The notes beneath the pieces are model-generated. The model worked only from the letters and a program-made list of their open reading frames with translations, had not been told where the DNA came from and did not search any database. A stretch of DNA of 25,066 nt from assembly GCA_015039365.1 (NCBI GenBank), contig WION01000671.1:1-25066 (forward strand). Direction: 5' to 3'. The translations under genes and the position numbers were made by a program. Below, piece by piece: positions 1-7,590 of the stretch (its first letter is position 1; each line of letters opens with the position of its first letter). Source of the DNA: Amanita rubescens (Eukaryota > Basidiomycota > Agaricomycetes > Agaricales > Amanitaceae).

Positions 1-147
1 TTTCATCACAGCTCCAGCTTTAAGGTCCATGTCGTCGCTCCGAATTTCGGACCTGATCTCATCCACTGCCCTTGCGATGAACTTTGCTTCATCCTTCTTG
101 TTGGCGCGTAGGCCTCGGATGAGATCCTGTAACGTCCGCTCCCACAT
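1..147 (-). CDS. APL5: AP-3 complex delta subunit, N-terminal exon (partial)
   Basis: This is the N-terminus of the delta large subunit of the AP-3 adaptor, which sorts cargo from Golgi/endosomes to the vacuole. The minus-strand frame begins with ATG at 147 and reads MWERTLQDLIRGLRANKKDE, then continues through IARAVDEIRSEI and SDDMDLKAGAV to the window edge, 49 residues without a stop. Delta adaptins across fungi and animals start with this block (LQDL-RG-R--K-DE, then a KANA-like helix of the adaptin repeat solenoid). The rest of the gene (normally around 800-1000 residues) lies outside the window. A TGA immediately precedes the start codon region in this frame, which supports the ATG. Its upstream neighbour is a Helitron remnant on the same strand, ending about 50-100 bp before the ATG, so the promoter must lie inside or right next to transposon-derived DNA. 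Identity is recalled from family knowledge, not aligned. Confidence 0.8.
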   Translation of the reverse strand, partial: MWERTLQDLIRGLRANKKDEAKFIARAVDEIRSEIRSDDMDLKAGAVMK

Positions 148-196
148 GGGTCAGAGATGATGGCTTTCCAAGAAAGGAAGGTGCGTCATGTATAAT

Positions 197-2560
197 TCAA
201 GCGCGTGCCGTAAAATCGGGTGATGTACTCTTATGATACGTAGAAAAAAAGCCACCAACGCCGTAGGGATATAGAGTAGGATATAAAGACGGAAATAGGT
301 TTGGGTTTCGATACTCAGTTTCGGGGTTAGCGGCATGTCCGTACATGAAGAATTTTTTCCCAGATTGGAGATGCTTTAGGGCAGCTTCACGCATCTCACG
401 AGGGGTGGCGGACTGATCTAAATCTGTGATCACTACGTTCTCAAATGGTATCTCTCTAGGCGAACCCATATTCATGTTCGCATCCCGAATTGTGTCATCA
501 ATGTTTTGTGGGCTATAACCGCTCACTGTCTCAGAGGAGGTGTCGTGGTCGGCAGCGTACTGTATATCGTATGGCAGGCCTCCTTCGCGTTCAATGCGGT
601 CAAGAACTTCATGATTTAATGATATAGTGGCATATAGCGGATTGTTTTCGATGAGCCATTTCAATGCTGTTCGAACGACATTAGCTCGGACAACCAATGG
701 CTTTGCGTGTTGGCGAATCCACTCGAGCGAAGGTTTCCGCGAGCCAATAAATAGAACACATATGGGAGCCAGAATATCTTCAATAGAGGGTGGAAGCATC
801 GTTGCAAACTGGCTGACGTCTTGCTGATGGAAAATAGTGTGTCCTCGATAAGCACGTTGCGCGTTTTGAACGTTATCGGCCCCGCGCAAAGTTTTTAGTT
901 GTACCATAATACATCTAGCCCGACACAGCGCAATCATGCTCTCTTCCACTGGAGTCAAGTTACGCAACTCGTCAGGAACATCACCAAGATACAAATGATT
1001 GGCGAGGGCGAACTTGGGCAAACGCGATCGTTCCAATGCCTGATGGCAATCGTGACAGAGAATTAACTGCGGGTGGGTCCCTTGCTGGCTGTCCGGGCCA
1101 ATAACACCATGCTGGTCAAGGACGTAAGGCGATAGGAAATCATCAGATGTTGAGTGTACGGTGACGACATCCGGCTCGGGCTTTATGAGAGAACTCAAGT
1201 CCAAATCGGTGGAGTCCACTATGACAAAATCGTCTGAGGTATATTTCACGCTGCAAACAGCACAAACGCCTCTAGTCTTGCACGAGTCAACAATCTCTTT
1301 TTCGAACAAACTCTTGATCTTTTCTTTTAACCGAGAATCCGAGCTTGAAGGCCAGTCGTTTCGTATTCGATTCAAACGGCCTTGAATCCTGGGGTTTCGA
1401 TAACCCTCGAGTAGACCATAGTAAACAGATTTGCCTCGACGTAGCGCGAAGATGTGAGAACGAAGCTTCTGACGAAGAGACGATTCGGGGAGTTGTACTG
1501 ATCTCGGGGAAACACCCGTCACGAGCGCGACGACCTGAATAAGCGTGGCACGGGGTACACGAGGCATCTGGCAAAGCAACGAAAGCACACATGCGGTATG
1601 ATCGGTATCGGCAAACGACCGTACTTGTTGCGAGCGTACGTCTACACAGCCTTGAAAACAGAGACTGGTGTCAGAAGAAATACAATGACCCCGAACAACA
1701 TGCGTTAATACTTGTTCCCTTATTTCGGTAGCAGTCCCATCAGGATATAAACCATGTGCCGAACACCACGCGAGTAAATCAGGCTTTGACGATTTATCGA
1801 CACTTTCGTAGAAATGGACCAAATCAAATGCTTGATCAGTAGCCTTAAAACAAGCGGATGTATGTAACGCGTGCAGTATTTCATCAATGCCATGCCTCAT
1901 GTTCAAAATAATGGCCAAGGAGCGACAGATCAACCGAAGAACATCAGTAGAGATGATAGAGTGTTCACAAAGTTGTGTTATGTTGTTTAACACACTGACC
2001 AGGAATTCAGGTCGCCGGACGCCATCGCAAGCAACAAGTGCACAACGACTGCCGATTTGTCCCGTACACATTCCGGAAATAATATGGTACGTTAATTTAT
2101 TTCGAGCCTCAGCTATTGTCCACGAGCACATAGACATTCCATGTTCTGACAAGGATTTGACCAAATCAGGATACGTGCACCGGCTAACATTCTGCTGCGA
2201 AGGTCCAAAATATTTCAACAATTCACAATATAAATTTTCACTGTTAAATGGCCGGCCTTTACCACGAGAATTCATGGAAAGGCCGGCGGCCGACAGGTCC
2301 TTGTCGGCGGAGGGCTCCATACCCTCAATGTTCTCAGCGGCTGCGATAAATTGTCTGTTAGCGCAACCACGCCCCCTGCTGAAAAAGAACCAAAAATAAA
2401 CAACCTGAAAGTGTCCCATTGCCAAGCGTCGACTGATCACTTGTTTGTTCCGACATAGTAGTGTCCATTTCCCTTGTCGACCGTGCTCTGCTAGATCCTG
2501 CCTCGATAAAAACAGGGACTGGATTACCGGTGGTGTGTTGGACACCATCGTGGGAGCCAC
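197..2560 (-). CDS. Helitron-associated DUF6570 protein, truncated
   Basis: An uninterrupted 787-codon frame. Its C-terminal third carries a CxxC pair (CAVC, near residue 440), then LCHDC followed by LPKFALANHLYLGDVPDELR, the usual DUF6570 pattern of basidiomycete Helitron proteins. Near the end is NPNLFPSLYPTLYPYGVGGF, the opening of the Helitron_like_N replication-initiator domain. Homology then stops: the catalytic HUH/tyrosine part and the PIF1-type helicase are absent, so this is a fragment that cannot transpose alone. The N-terminal 400 residues are helical and unrecognised. The start is uncertain: the frame opens on a non-ATG codon and the first ATG is residue 5. Residues around 48-65 look like translated intron sequence (T-rich with GT and AG ends), though I could not find a phase-consistent intron. 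Just after GVGGF is a run of seven T (minus strand) where an alternative frame opens. Confidence 0.75.
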   Translation of the reverse strand: MAPTMVSNTPPVIQSLFLSRQDLAEHGRQGKWTLLCRNKQVISRRLAMGHFQVVYFWFFFSRGRGCANRQFIAAAENIEGMEPSADKDLSAAGLSMNSRGKGRPFNSENLYCELLKYFGPSQQNVSRCTYPDLVKSLSEHGMSMCSWTIAEARNKLTYHIISGMCTGQIGSRCALVACDGVRRPEFLVSVLNNITQLCEHSIISTDVLRLICRSLAIILNMRHGIDEILHALHTSACFKATDQAFDLVHFYESVDKSSKPDLLAWCSAHGLYPDGTATEIREQVLTHVVRGHCISSDTSLCFQGCVDVRSQQVRSFADTDHTACVLSLLCQMPRVPRATLIQVVALVTGVSPRSVQLPESSLRQKLRSHIFALRRGKSVYYGLLEGYRNPRIQGRLNRIRNDWPSSSDSRLKEKIKSLFEKEIVDSCKTRGVCAVCSVKYTSDDFVIVDSTDLDLSSLIKPEPDVVTVHSTSDDFLSPYVLDQHGVIGPDSQQGTHPQLILCHDCHQALERSRLPKFALANHLYLGDVPDELRNLTPVEESMIALCRARCIMVQLKTLRGADNVQNAQRAYRGHTIFHQQDVSQFATMLPPSIEDILAPICVLFIGSRKPSLEWIRQHAKPLVVRANVVRTALKWLIENNPLYATISLNHEVLDRIEREGGLPYDIQYAADHDTSSETVSGYSPQNIDDTIRDANMNMGSPREIPFENVVITDLDQSATPREMREAALKHLQSGKKFFMYGHAANPETEYRNPNLFPSLYPTLYPYGVGGFFSTYHKSTSPDFTARA

Positions 2561-2600
2561 CCAAAACAGAGCCAGATGAAGTGATCTAACGATAACAGGT
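197..2600 (-). mobile_element. Helitron remnant (5' coding part only)
   Basis: The stretch coding for the DUF6570/Helitron N-terminal protein is classed as mobile-element derived. I could not identify Helitron termini (5' TC, 3' hairpin plus CTRR) with confidence, so the boundaries are those of the coding homology. The right-hand (coding 3') side breaks off abruptly before APL5, which indicates truncation rather than an intact element. Confidence 0.55.
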
Positions 2601-2616
2601 CAAGTCCGTCCAATGC

Positions 2617-2970
2617 TCAGCAGATTTTAGACACACTGGTCCCCTTCTCGATGCTATTGTTTAAGAGGAAAAAGTGGTGGTTAGTCGTCTTCGCAGTCCG
2701 CGAGTGAAAACAAAGTTTCGCACTATGAGCCTGGTATTGACGAAACCAGTCGCCTCCCAAAACAACGTCTTCGAATTGTTCTGCAGGACACACATCAAAA
2801 GCCGATGAGAACTCCGTTTCTCCTATGGGAACAGATATCAAGACAGGGCAAGCAGTTGCGATTCCCCATTGTTGTAAAAACGCGTTGCTGACGGTTGTCG
2901 ATGGTTGGTGCAGATCCACGCGCGCCGAGACGGCTATTCCATTCACACGAAAAATAGACGAGAACGACAT
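2617..2970 (-). CDS. Small retropepsin-like protein, hypothetical
   Basis: A single-exon minus-strand frame of 117 residues starting at MSFSSIFRVNGIAV. It has a short beta-rich layout reminiscent of retropepsin-like domains: an N-terminal strand segment (VNGIAVSARVDLHQPSTTVS) and a distal DVVLGGDWF motif similar to the ILG-DW turn of retropepsin-like folds. A catalytic DTG/DSG is not present (VDLHQPS sits in its place), so activity is not claimed. Small proteins of this style occur near transposons in Agaricomycetes, which fits the position just upstream of the Helitron remnant on the same strand. The frame is open upstream to 3048, but the ATG at 2970 is preferred because the same MSFSSIFRVNGIA start recurs in the duplicated copy at 3248. 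Fold assignment is inference. Confidence 0.4.
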   Translation of the reverse strand: MSFSSIFRVNGIAVSARVDLHQPSTTVSNAFLQQWGIATACPVLISVPIGETEFSSAFDVCPAEQFEDVVLGGDWFRQYQAHSAKLCFHSRTAKTTNHHFFLLNNSIEKGTSVSKIC

Positions 2971-3410
2971 GGGCTGCAGCGATGAAAGGAGTTGCAAGTA
3001 AGAAGCAGCAGGAGGCCGATAACGTGTGACGGACGAGCGTGTCCACATCTCGGCAAGAACCCCTAGACTGGTAAGAGTACCACCCGATCTGGCGTAGCAG
3101 GGGCCAGGAGCAGTTGGACAGACAGCAGGGGCCGAGGGGTCTTGTAGACGGCTAAAAACGCGTGACTGACGGTCGTTGACGGTTGGTGCAGATCCACGCG
3201 CACCGAGATAGCTATTCCATTCACGCGGAAAATAGACGAGAACGACATGGGCAGCAGCGATGAAAGAAGATGCAAGTAAGAAAGCGGTCGAATAAACACC
3301 GGGCTGCAGGAGGCCGATAACGAGTGACGAATGAGCGTGTCCTATCTCACGTAGGAGGGGCCAGGTGCAGCAAACAGTAGGGGCCGGGGTCTTGTAAACG
3401 ATTAAAAGAG
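2876..3410. repeat. Imperfect tandem duplication, two units, 278-bp offset
   Basis: Unit 1 (about 2876-3153) and unit 2 (about 3154-3410) share long stretches, for example the segments around 2909-2980 and 3187-3258, and the GGGGCCAGG and CTTGTA(G/A)ACG blocks near 3100-3155 and 3357-3408. Each unit contains the 5' end of the retropepsin-like frame on the minus strand (ATG at 2970 and at 3248) plus the DNA upstream of it. The second copy keeps only about 30 matching residues before diverging. The units differ by scattered substitutions and small indels, so the duplication is not recent. Confidence 0.8.
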
Positions 3411-3417
3411 CTCATGA

Positions 3418-3960
3418 TTACAAATAGCGAATTATGTCATGCATGAACAGTTCGTTGAACCCCTCGTCTTCGACGTCAACGACATCCCCTCCATCCAACT
3501 TTATGTATAGCACGTCCCCCACATCTGCGACTCTAGTATCACTTAGAGCTCCCGGTATATAACTTGGCACGCCGTCTGGACCCGAAGGTATGGACGCGTA
3601 GTAGACAATTATGCATGTTGGATATTCTTTGCAGACACGAACCCAAGTACGGAACGCGATGTCGGCAGGTTTGGAGATCCAATAATCAACATCAAGCTTT
3701 CGGATGCTGGTTGATTGTCCTGACGAACTCGCGTGGGTCACGTCCGGACGAACGAGTATTGGCACTGCGCGGGCGGAGGTCCAGCCATTGTACACATAAA
3801 CCCCAAAATGACAGAACGTCTAGGATCCGAACTATCAATACACTGAATCCCGAAAGCATTGATAACTTACATCTCCATAAACGTCAGGTGTAAACGTATC
3901 GTAGAACGAGCTGCACTTGGCGGCGACGGCATCGAATGGGACACAGCGCGTGGTGATCAT
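3418..3960 (-). CDS. Conserved-looking hypothetical protein, two exons
   Basis: Model: exon 1 3871-3960, intron 3820-3870 (51 nt, GTAAGT donor, CTAG acceptor, phase 0), exon 2 3418-3819, giving 163 residues. Exon 1 reads MITTRCVPFDAVAAKCSSFY...TPDVYGD and joins in frame to TFCHFGVYVYNGW in exon 2. The protein is a compact alpha/beta-looking domain with many aromatic residues (DYWISKP, RTWVRVC) and an acidic C-terminus (DGGDVVDVEDEGFNELFMHDIIRY). No signal peptide or membrane helix is seen. I do not recognise the family. It is divergent from the gene at 4198 with about 240 bp between starts, and both sit between transposon-derived DNA and a tandem repeat. The clean splice signals argue that it is, or was recently, a functional gene. 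Confidence 0.55.
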
Positions 3961-4197
3961 CGAAAGATGTAAAGATAGCAAAGCTGTCGACACCAATCAT
4001 ATATCAGACGGGAAGATAGGAGAATCGCTTGGAGGGGACGGAACGTTCCAAGGACTTTTTGTAGCCGAAACGGACATGGCATGGCTCCTACCCCCCCCCG
4101 CCCCCCTGATCACGCTATCACGCAGGTCGGAGCAGGTGAAATATGTCTTCAGACGGGTCATACAGGGAACGTTCTGATATTTCTGTTCAGACTCCAC

Positions 4198-4691
4198 ATG
4201 CACTCCAAAGGACCACGGGTATTGGTAGATGACTTTTCCTGCCGAGTTTTGACAGATATGATTATACGAGAGAAGGTAGTACGGTTAACACTCCATTTAT
4301 CACCCACCTAATATACTCTATCTGACAGCACTACTACCAAGCTCTGTTCTACGGAGTCAACTGCACGTCACCGACGGTCGTTCCCGTCCCACTAGCTCCA
4401 TCCGATACGGATCACTTGTGGGACGTTGCGACCTGGCTATCCGATGATGCCAACTCAAACATCATTCGCATAAAGGACTTCGTGCTAGTACGCCAAGGAA
4501 AACGAATGCACTGCGTCGTACATCATATTTGCCAACAGACGGGGGTGGAAGGACAAGCACAGAACCGTCTTCTAAGCAACGGTCTCCATAGTTGGTACGG
4601 CAATGTTATATTATCATGGGCAAATAATGACTGGCCGGCAAACCTGGCGCCGTCGGAGGAAGAATTGTCACATGTACTGTTCTCGGCATAG
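4198..4691 (+). CDS. Hypothetical protein, two exons
   Basis: Model: exon 1 4198-4275, intron 4276-4328 (53 nt, CTAAT branch-like site, ACAG acceptor, phase 0), exon 2 4329-4691, giving 146 residues. Exon 1 starts MHSKGPRVLVDDFSCRV and joins to HYYQALFYGVNC; the remainder contains WDVATWLSDDANSNII, FVLVRQGKRMHCVVHHIC and a C-terminal WANNDWPANLAPSEEEL. It is rich in Trp, His and Cys but has no motif I can name. A longer 5' end is possible through another intron ending at 4190 (TTCTGTTCAG), but the divergent gene starting at 3960 limits how far it can reach. Function unknown. Confidence 0.45.
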
Positions 4692-4835
4692 AGTACAAAA
4701 AAAAAACGGTCTGCCCATACAATGAAAAGTTGTTTGCCAGAGAAACATTACAATAGGCTGTTTGATTCCTACGTTGCAATGGGAGCGCGTTACCATCTTA
4801 AGCACAAACGTGTCTCCTTCTAACATCGTTTTCGG

Positions 4836-5141
4836 CGGTGGGCTCACGTGATGGGAAACTAACGCTCGGCAGAGGATGCCTACTAAAACAGGTCGCAAGG
4901 GCGCATCACATGGGTTCACGTGATGGGAAACTAATGCTCGGCAGAAGGTCCTTCCTAAAACCCTCCACCTTTACAGGTTGCGGGACGGCGGTGGGCTCAC
5001 GTGATGGGAAACTAACGCTCGGCAGAGGATGCCTACTAAAACAGGTCGCAAGGGCGCATCACATGGGTTCACGTGATGGGAAACTAATGCTCGGCAGAAG
5101 GTCCTTCCTAAAACCCTCCACCTTTACAGGTTGCGGGAATT
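4836..5141. repeat. 153-bp direct repeat, two near-identical copies
   Basis: Copy 1 runs about 4836-4988 and copy 2 about 4989-5141; the offset between matching bases is 153. By eye the copies look essentially identical. Each contains two diverged sub-repeats of about 33 bp that begin with YTCACGTGATGGGAAACTAA and continue YGCTCGGCAGA. The length is a multiple of three and one plus-strand frame stays open through both copies (4838-5143), coding a duplicated GSRDGKL..LGR peptide. I treat that frame as a by-product because it lacks splice context or a recognisable domain. Confidence 0.85.
4844..5076. promoter_or_regulatory. Four TCACGTGA palindromes (E-box class)
   Basis: The 8-bp palindrome TCACGTGA occurs at 4844-4851, 4916-4923, 4997-5004 and 5069-5076, once in each sub-repeat. 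CACGTG cores are bound by bHLH factors of the Cbf1/USF/TFEB type. Whether they act on the gene starting at 5263, on the gene ending at 4691, or on neither is not shown by the sequence. Confidence 0.4.
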
Positions 5142-5151
5142 AGGGTTGCAC

Positions 5152-5166
5152 AATAATAATAATAAT
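5152..5166. repeat. (AAT)5 microsatellite
   Basis: Five AAT units directly after the 153-bp repeat array. The rest of the 4692-5262 interval holds only the repeat array and, near 5251, a CRE-like palindrome; no coding region was recognised there. Confidence 0.8.
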
Positions 5167-5250
5167 GTAGTATTCATGCTCGAAGGCCTGTGGTGTCCTG
5201 TATATGAATCGCGATTCGCTTACCCGTCTACCATTTACGAAAGTGCTGCG

Positions 5251-5258
5251 TGACGTCA
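5251..5258. promoter_or_regulatory. Perfect CRE palindrome TGACGTCA next to a start codon
   Basis: TGACGTCA, the consensus for ATF/CREB-type bZIP factors, ends 4 bp before the ATG at 5263. A second perfect copy sits in the 33-bp gap before VTA1. Confidence 0.55.
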
Positions 5259-5262
5259 CGAA

Positions 5263-6263
5263 ATGGCGGCTAACCTGACTCGGACACCATCTTCGCCTCC
5301 AACTGAACTAAATCTTACGTACTTTGATACGCCCCATGACAGAACCCTCGCTGTATCACATGGCCATGCACAAACCAACAGGTTCGACAACTTCGCGTTC
5401 CCATCAAGATCAGACCTTGAAGAAGCCGAAGGAAATGCATCTTCGCAGCTGGATCAACGCCTCGTCGTTCCTATGCTCTCAACTCCCACTCCACGCCTCG
5501 GTGGCACCCCATCCACGTTTGACGACCTGTCCGCTCGCGAGCACTTGACCGACCCTTACGATGGATCGACCATTGGCGTACTCCTCCCAACACAGCCAGA
5601 TGCAGCAGAACATTCGTTGACCTCTCCCAGAGGCGCTAGTGTTCCTGGAGCACGAGATTTGCCCAGAAACGAGGAACTGTGGGCCCGACTTTCGCGTGTT
5701 CTGGAATTACAAACAGATATAGCACGCACGCACGCAGAAATGGAGAACATTGGTATTGGCAAAGGCAAGGCGAAACTAAGTGAAGTCAAGGACAAAGGGA
5801 AAAAGGAGGCAGAGGAAGGCAGTAAGACTCATGGACAGTTTCCGACAGATCCGGGGATAGAGGAATCCGATGTAGAGGGGGAAGGAGTAGAGATGGACGA
5901 TGAGGAAACGGAAAGGAATCGTGCACGGGAAGAAGAATTTGCAAAGTTGGCGGATCAGTTCAAGAGAAGAAAAGAATCCATCAGCGAGATTATGAGCAAG
6001 GTGGGGAGTATATCCACTGTGTATCTTTCCAATACTAACTCATTATCCAGTTGGATGATCTGTCAAAGGCATTGACAGAATTTCATGACCTGCAAGAGCC
6101 AGAACTGAAGCTGCCTCCTTCAAGGAGTGAGTCAATGCCGATGAGTATATACGAGTCTACGCCACCCAGCATGCAAAGAGCTCCTGCTCCTGCGTGGGCG
6201 TCGTCGAGCACGGAGATACCGTCGGCGGTGCACCTGCCAGGATCACTTTCACGCATACCATAG
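5263..6263 (+). CDS. Unknown coiled-coil protein, two exons
   Basis: Model: exon 1 5263-6000, intron 6001-6050 (50 nt, ATACTAACT branch site, CCAG acceptor, phase 0), exon 2 6051-6263, 316 residues. The first 125 residues are Ser/Thr/Pro-rich and probably disordered. A helical region begins at NEELWARLSRVLELQTDIARTHAEMENIGIG (about 135-165), followed by a Lys/Glu-rich low-complexity segment, then a second helix EEEFAKLADQFKRRKESISEIM (about 225-246) that continues across the splice as LDDLSKALTEFHDL. The heptad pattern across the junction supports the intron. The tail is Ser/Pro-rich. No enzyme motif, signal peptide or membrane segment is seen. I do not recognise the family. It lies head-to-tail with VTA1, stop to start only 33 bp apart. 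Confidence 0.75.
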
Positions 6264-6267
6264 ATAG

Positions 6268-6275
6268 TGACGTCA
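6268..6275. promoter_or_regulatory. CRE palindrome TGACGTCA upstream of VTA1
   Basis: A perfect TGACGTCA lies 5 bp after the stop of the upstream gene and 21 bp before the VTA1 ATG, so it would sit in the VTA1 5' leader or core promoter. Confidence 0.5.
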
Positions 6276-6296
6276 CAATAGTTACGTTTCTCCGCC

Positions 6297-7502
6297 ATGT
6301 CCTCTCAAAGCCTGCTTGGTCTTCCTCCTACCACTCATGAGTTGAAATCCCTCGTCCCTTTTTTGCAGCGTGCACACGAAGTCAGGGAGCAGCAACCCGT
6401 AATTGCATATTGGTGTATGCGCACCTCTTCTGCTGCCCTCTTATCCACCTGATTTCTCGGCAACAGGCGCATACTACGCTGCTCAGCAGGGCATAGCCGT
6501 TCAGGCAAAGGATGCCTCATCTCGTCAGCTCCTCTTCTCTCTCCTCGACTTGTTGGAGAAAATGAAGAAGGAAATTGGACCAACGGATGCCATTGATAAT
6601 GAGGCAGCCAGTTGTGCTTACGTTGAGAATTTTGCCCTTCGTGTCTTTTCATTGGCAGACAATGAGGATCGTAAAGGAAATGCCACAAGGTATGGGTTTA
6701 CCATATACCACATAGATCACGTAGCGATCGTGGACTAGAGCAACCGCGAGAACATTTTTAGTAGCATCCAACTTTCTCGAGATTCTCAAAGTCTTCCCGA
6801 AGACGGAGGTTTCGGATAGCGTATGTCGTTATTTCGCAGATCATAGACTATTCAGAACGTGTGCACTAGATCGACGAGAAAATTCGTTATGCAAAGTGGA
6901 AAGCTGCTGATATTGCAAAGGCATTCAGGGAAGGCAGGACGCCAATTCCTGGACCTCAGGCCGCCCCGGAGCCAGAACCCGCTGCTGAAGAGTTGGGGAC
7001 CTCAGAGCCGCCTGCGAACGAACAAGTCAGTAGCGCCGCCGCACATGCGGATGAAACAGTATCTCAGGCCCGCACACCAAGAACTGCCTGGGTCAGTGAA
7101 GAATTGGAAGGTTGGCCCAGCCCAGCGCCTGTGACACCTCCTTCGGCGCCTCCAGATATCGACATTTTCCCACCAACCCCTTCATTCCCACCTGAAGTAG
7201 AACCGGTTCAAGATGTAGCCGCAACCGCACCTCCTGAAGCTATAGATCCTCATCTACCACGGTGTCACCAGTCCCCACCACCACCGCCTCCCTATGCTCC
7301 TCCGGCTGCTGGATTTCGACCGCCGCCGCCGCCACCCATGCCTGTTCATGTTCCTGTTTCCGCACCATCAGGGGAACTCCCGCCATCTCTAATTGTAAAA
7401 ATACAAAAGCATTGTCGATTTGCAATTAGCTCGCTAGATTACGAAGATGCTGAACAGGCCAGGAGAGAATTACGTGCTGCACTAGAGCTTCTGGGCGGCT
7501 GA
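6297..7502 (+). CDS. VTA1: VTA1/LIP5, Vps4 cofactor of the ESCRT pathway
   Basis: Vta1 binds the AAA ATPase Vps4 and promotes disassembly of ESCRT-III during multivesicular body sorting. Model: exons 6297-6414, 6467-6689, 6739-6820, 6870-7502 (introns 52, 49 and 49 nt), 351 residues. The N-terminal Vta1 domain is clear: LKSLVPFLQRAHEVREQQPV, AYWCAYYAAQQG across the first splice, SCAYVENFALRVFSLADNEDR, ATRATARTFLVASNFLEIL across the second, and EKIRYAKWKAADIAKA after the third. A long Pro/Ala-rich linker (about 165-305) with poly-Pro runs joins the C-terminal Vps4-binding helices, PPSLIVKIQKHCRFAISSLDYEDAEQA...LRAALELL. Length agrees with fungal homologues. Conserved motifs cross all three introns in frame, so the model is strong. 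The next gene downstream, an arrestin, converges with 88 bp between stops. Confidence 0.93.
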
Positions 7503-7590
7503 GTTGTCCTTTGTTCCATGGCGTGAATCCATATATTCGAAATACCATCATCTACTATACTGTACAAATCTGTGACATTGAACTGATAGT

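Noticed and set aside
148..150. In-frame TGA that looked like a premature stop in the Helitron frame continuing to the left edge
   Set aside because: The sequence after the TGA is the start of AP-3 delta adaptin, so the TGA lies in the leader before a different gene rather than inside one broken protein.
243..250. T7 run (minus strand) as another +1 insertion in the Helitron protein
   Set aside because: The alternative frame after the run gives no recognisable Helitron sequence, so truncation at this point explains the data as well as a frameshift.
3917..4125. Upstream exon for the plus-strand hypothetical gene
   Set aside because: It would overlap the divergent gene's first exon (start at 3960) and needs a non-ATG start; the ATG at 4198 is simpler.
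4836..5141. CRISPR-like array
   Set aside because: Only two long units with internal sub-repeats and no unique spacers, in a eukaryotic setting.
4838..5143. Open frame of 101 codons through the 153-bp repeat as a repeat protein gene
   Set aside because: The frame is open because the repeat length is a multiple of three; no domain, splice context or extension beyond the array supports coding.
5139..5147. TTAGGG near the repeat array as an interstitial telomere tract
   Set aside because: A single hexamer, expected by chance.
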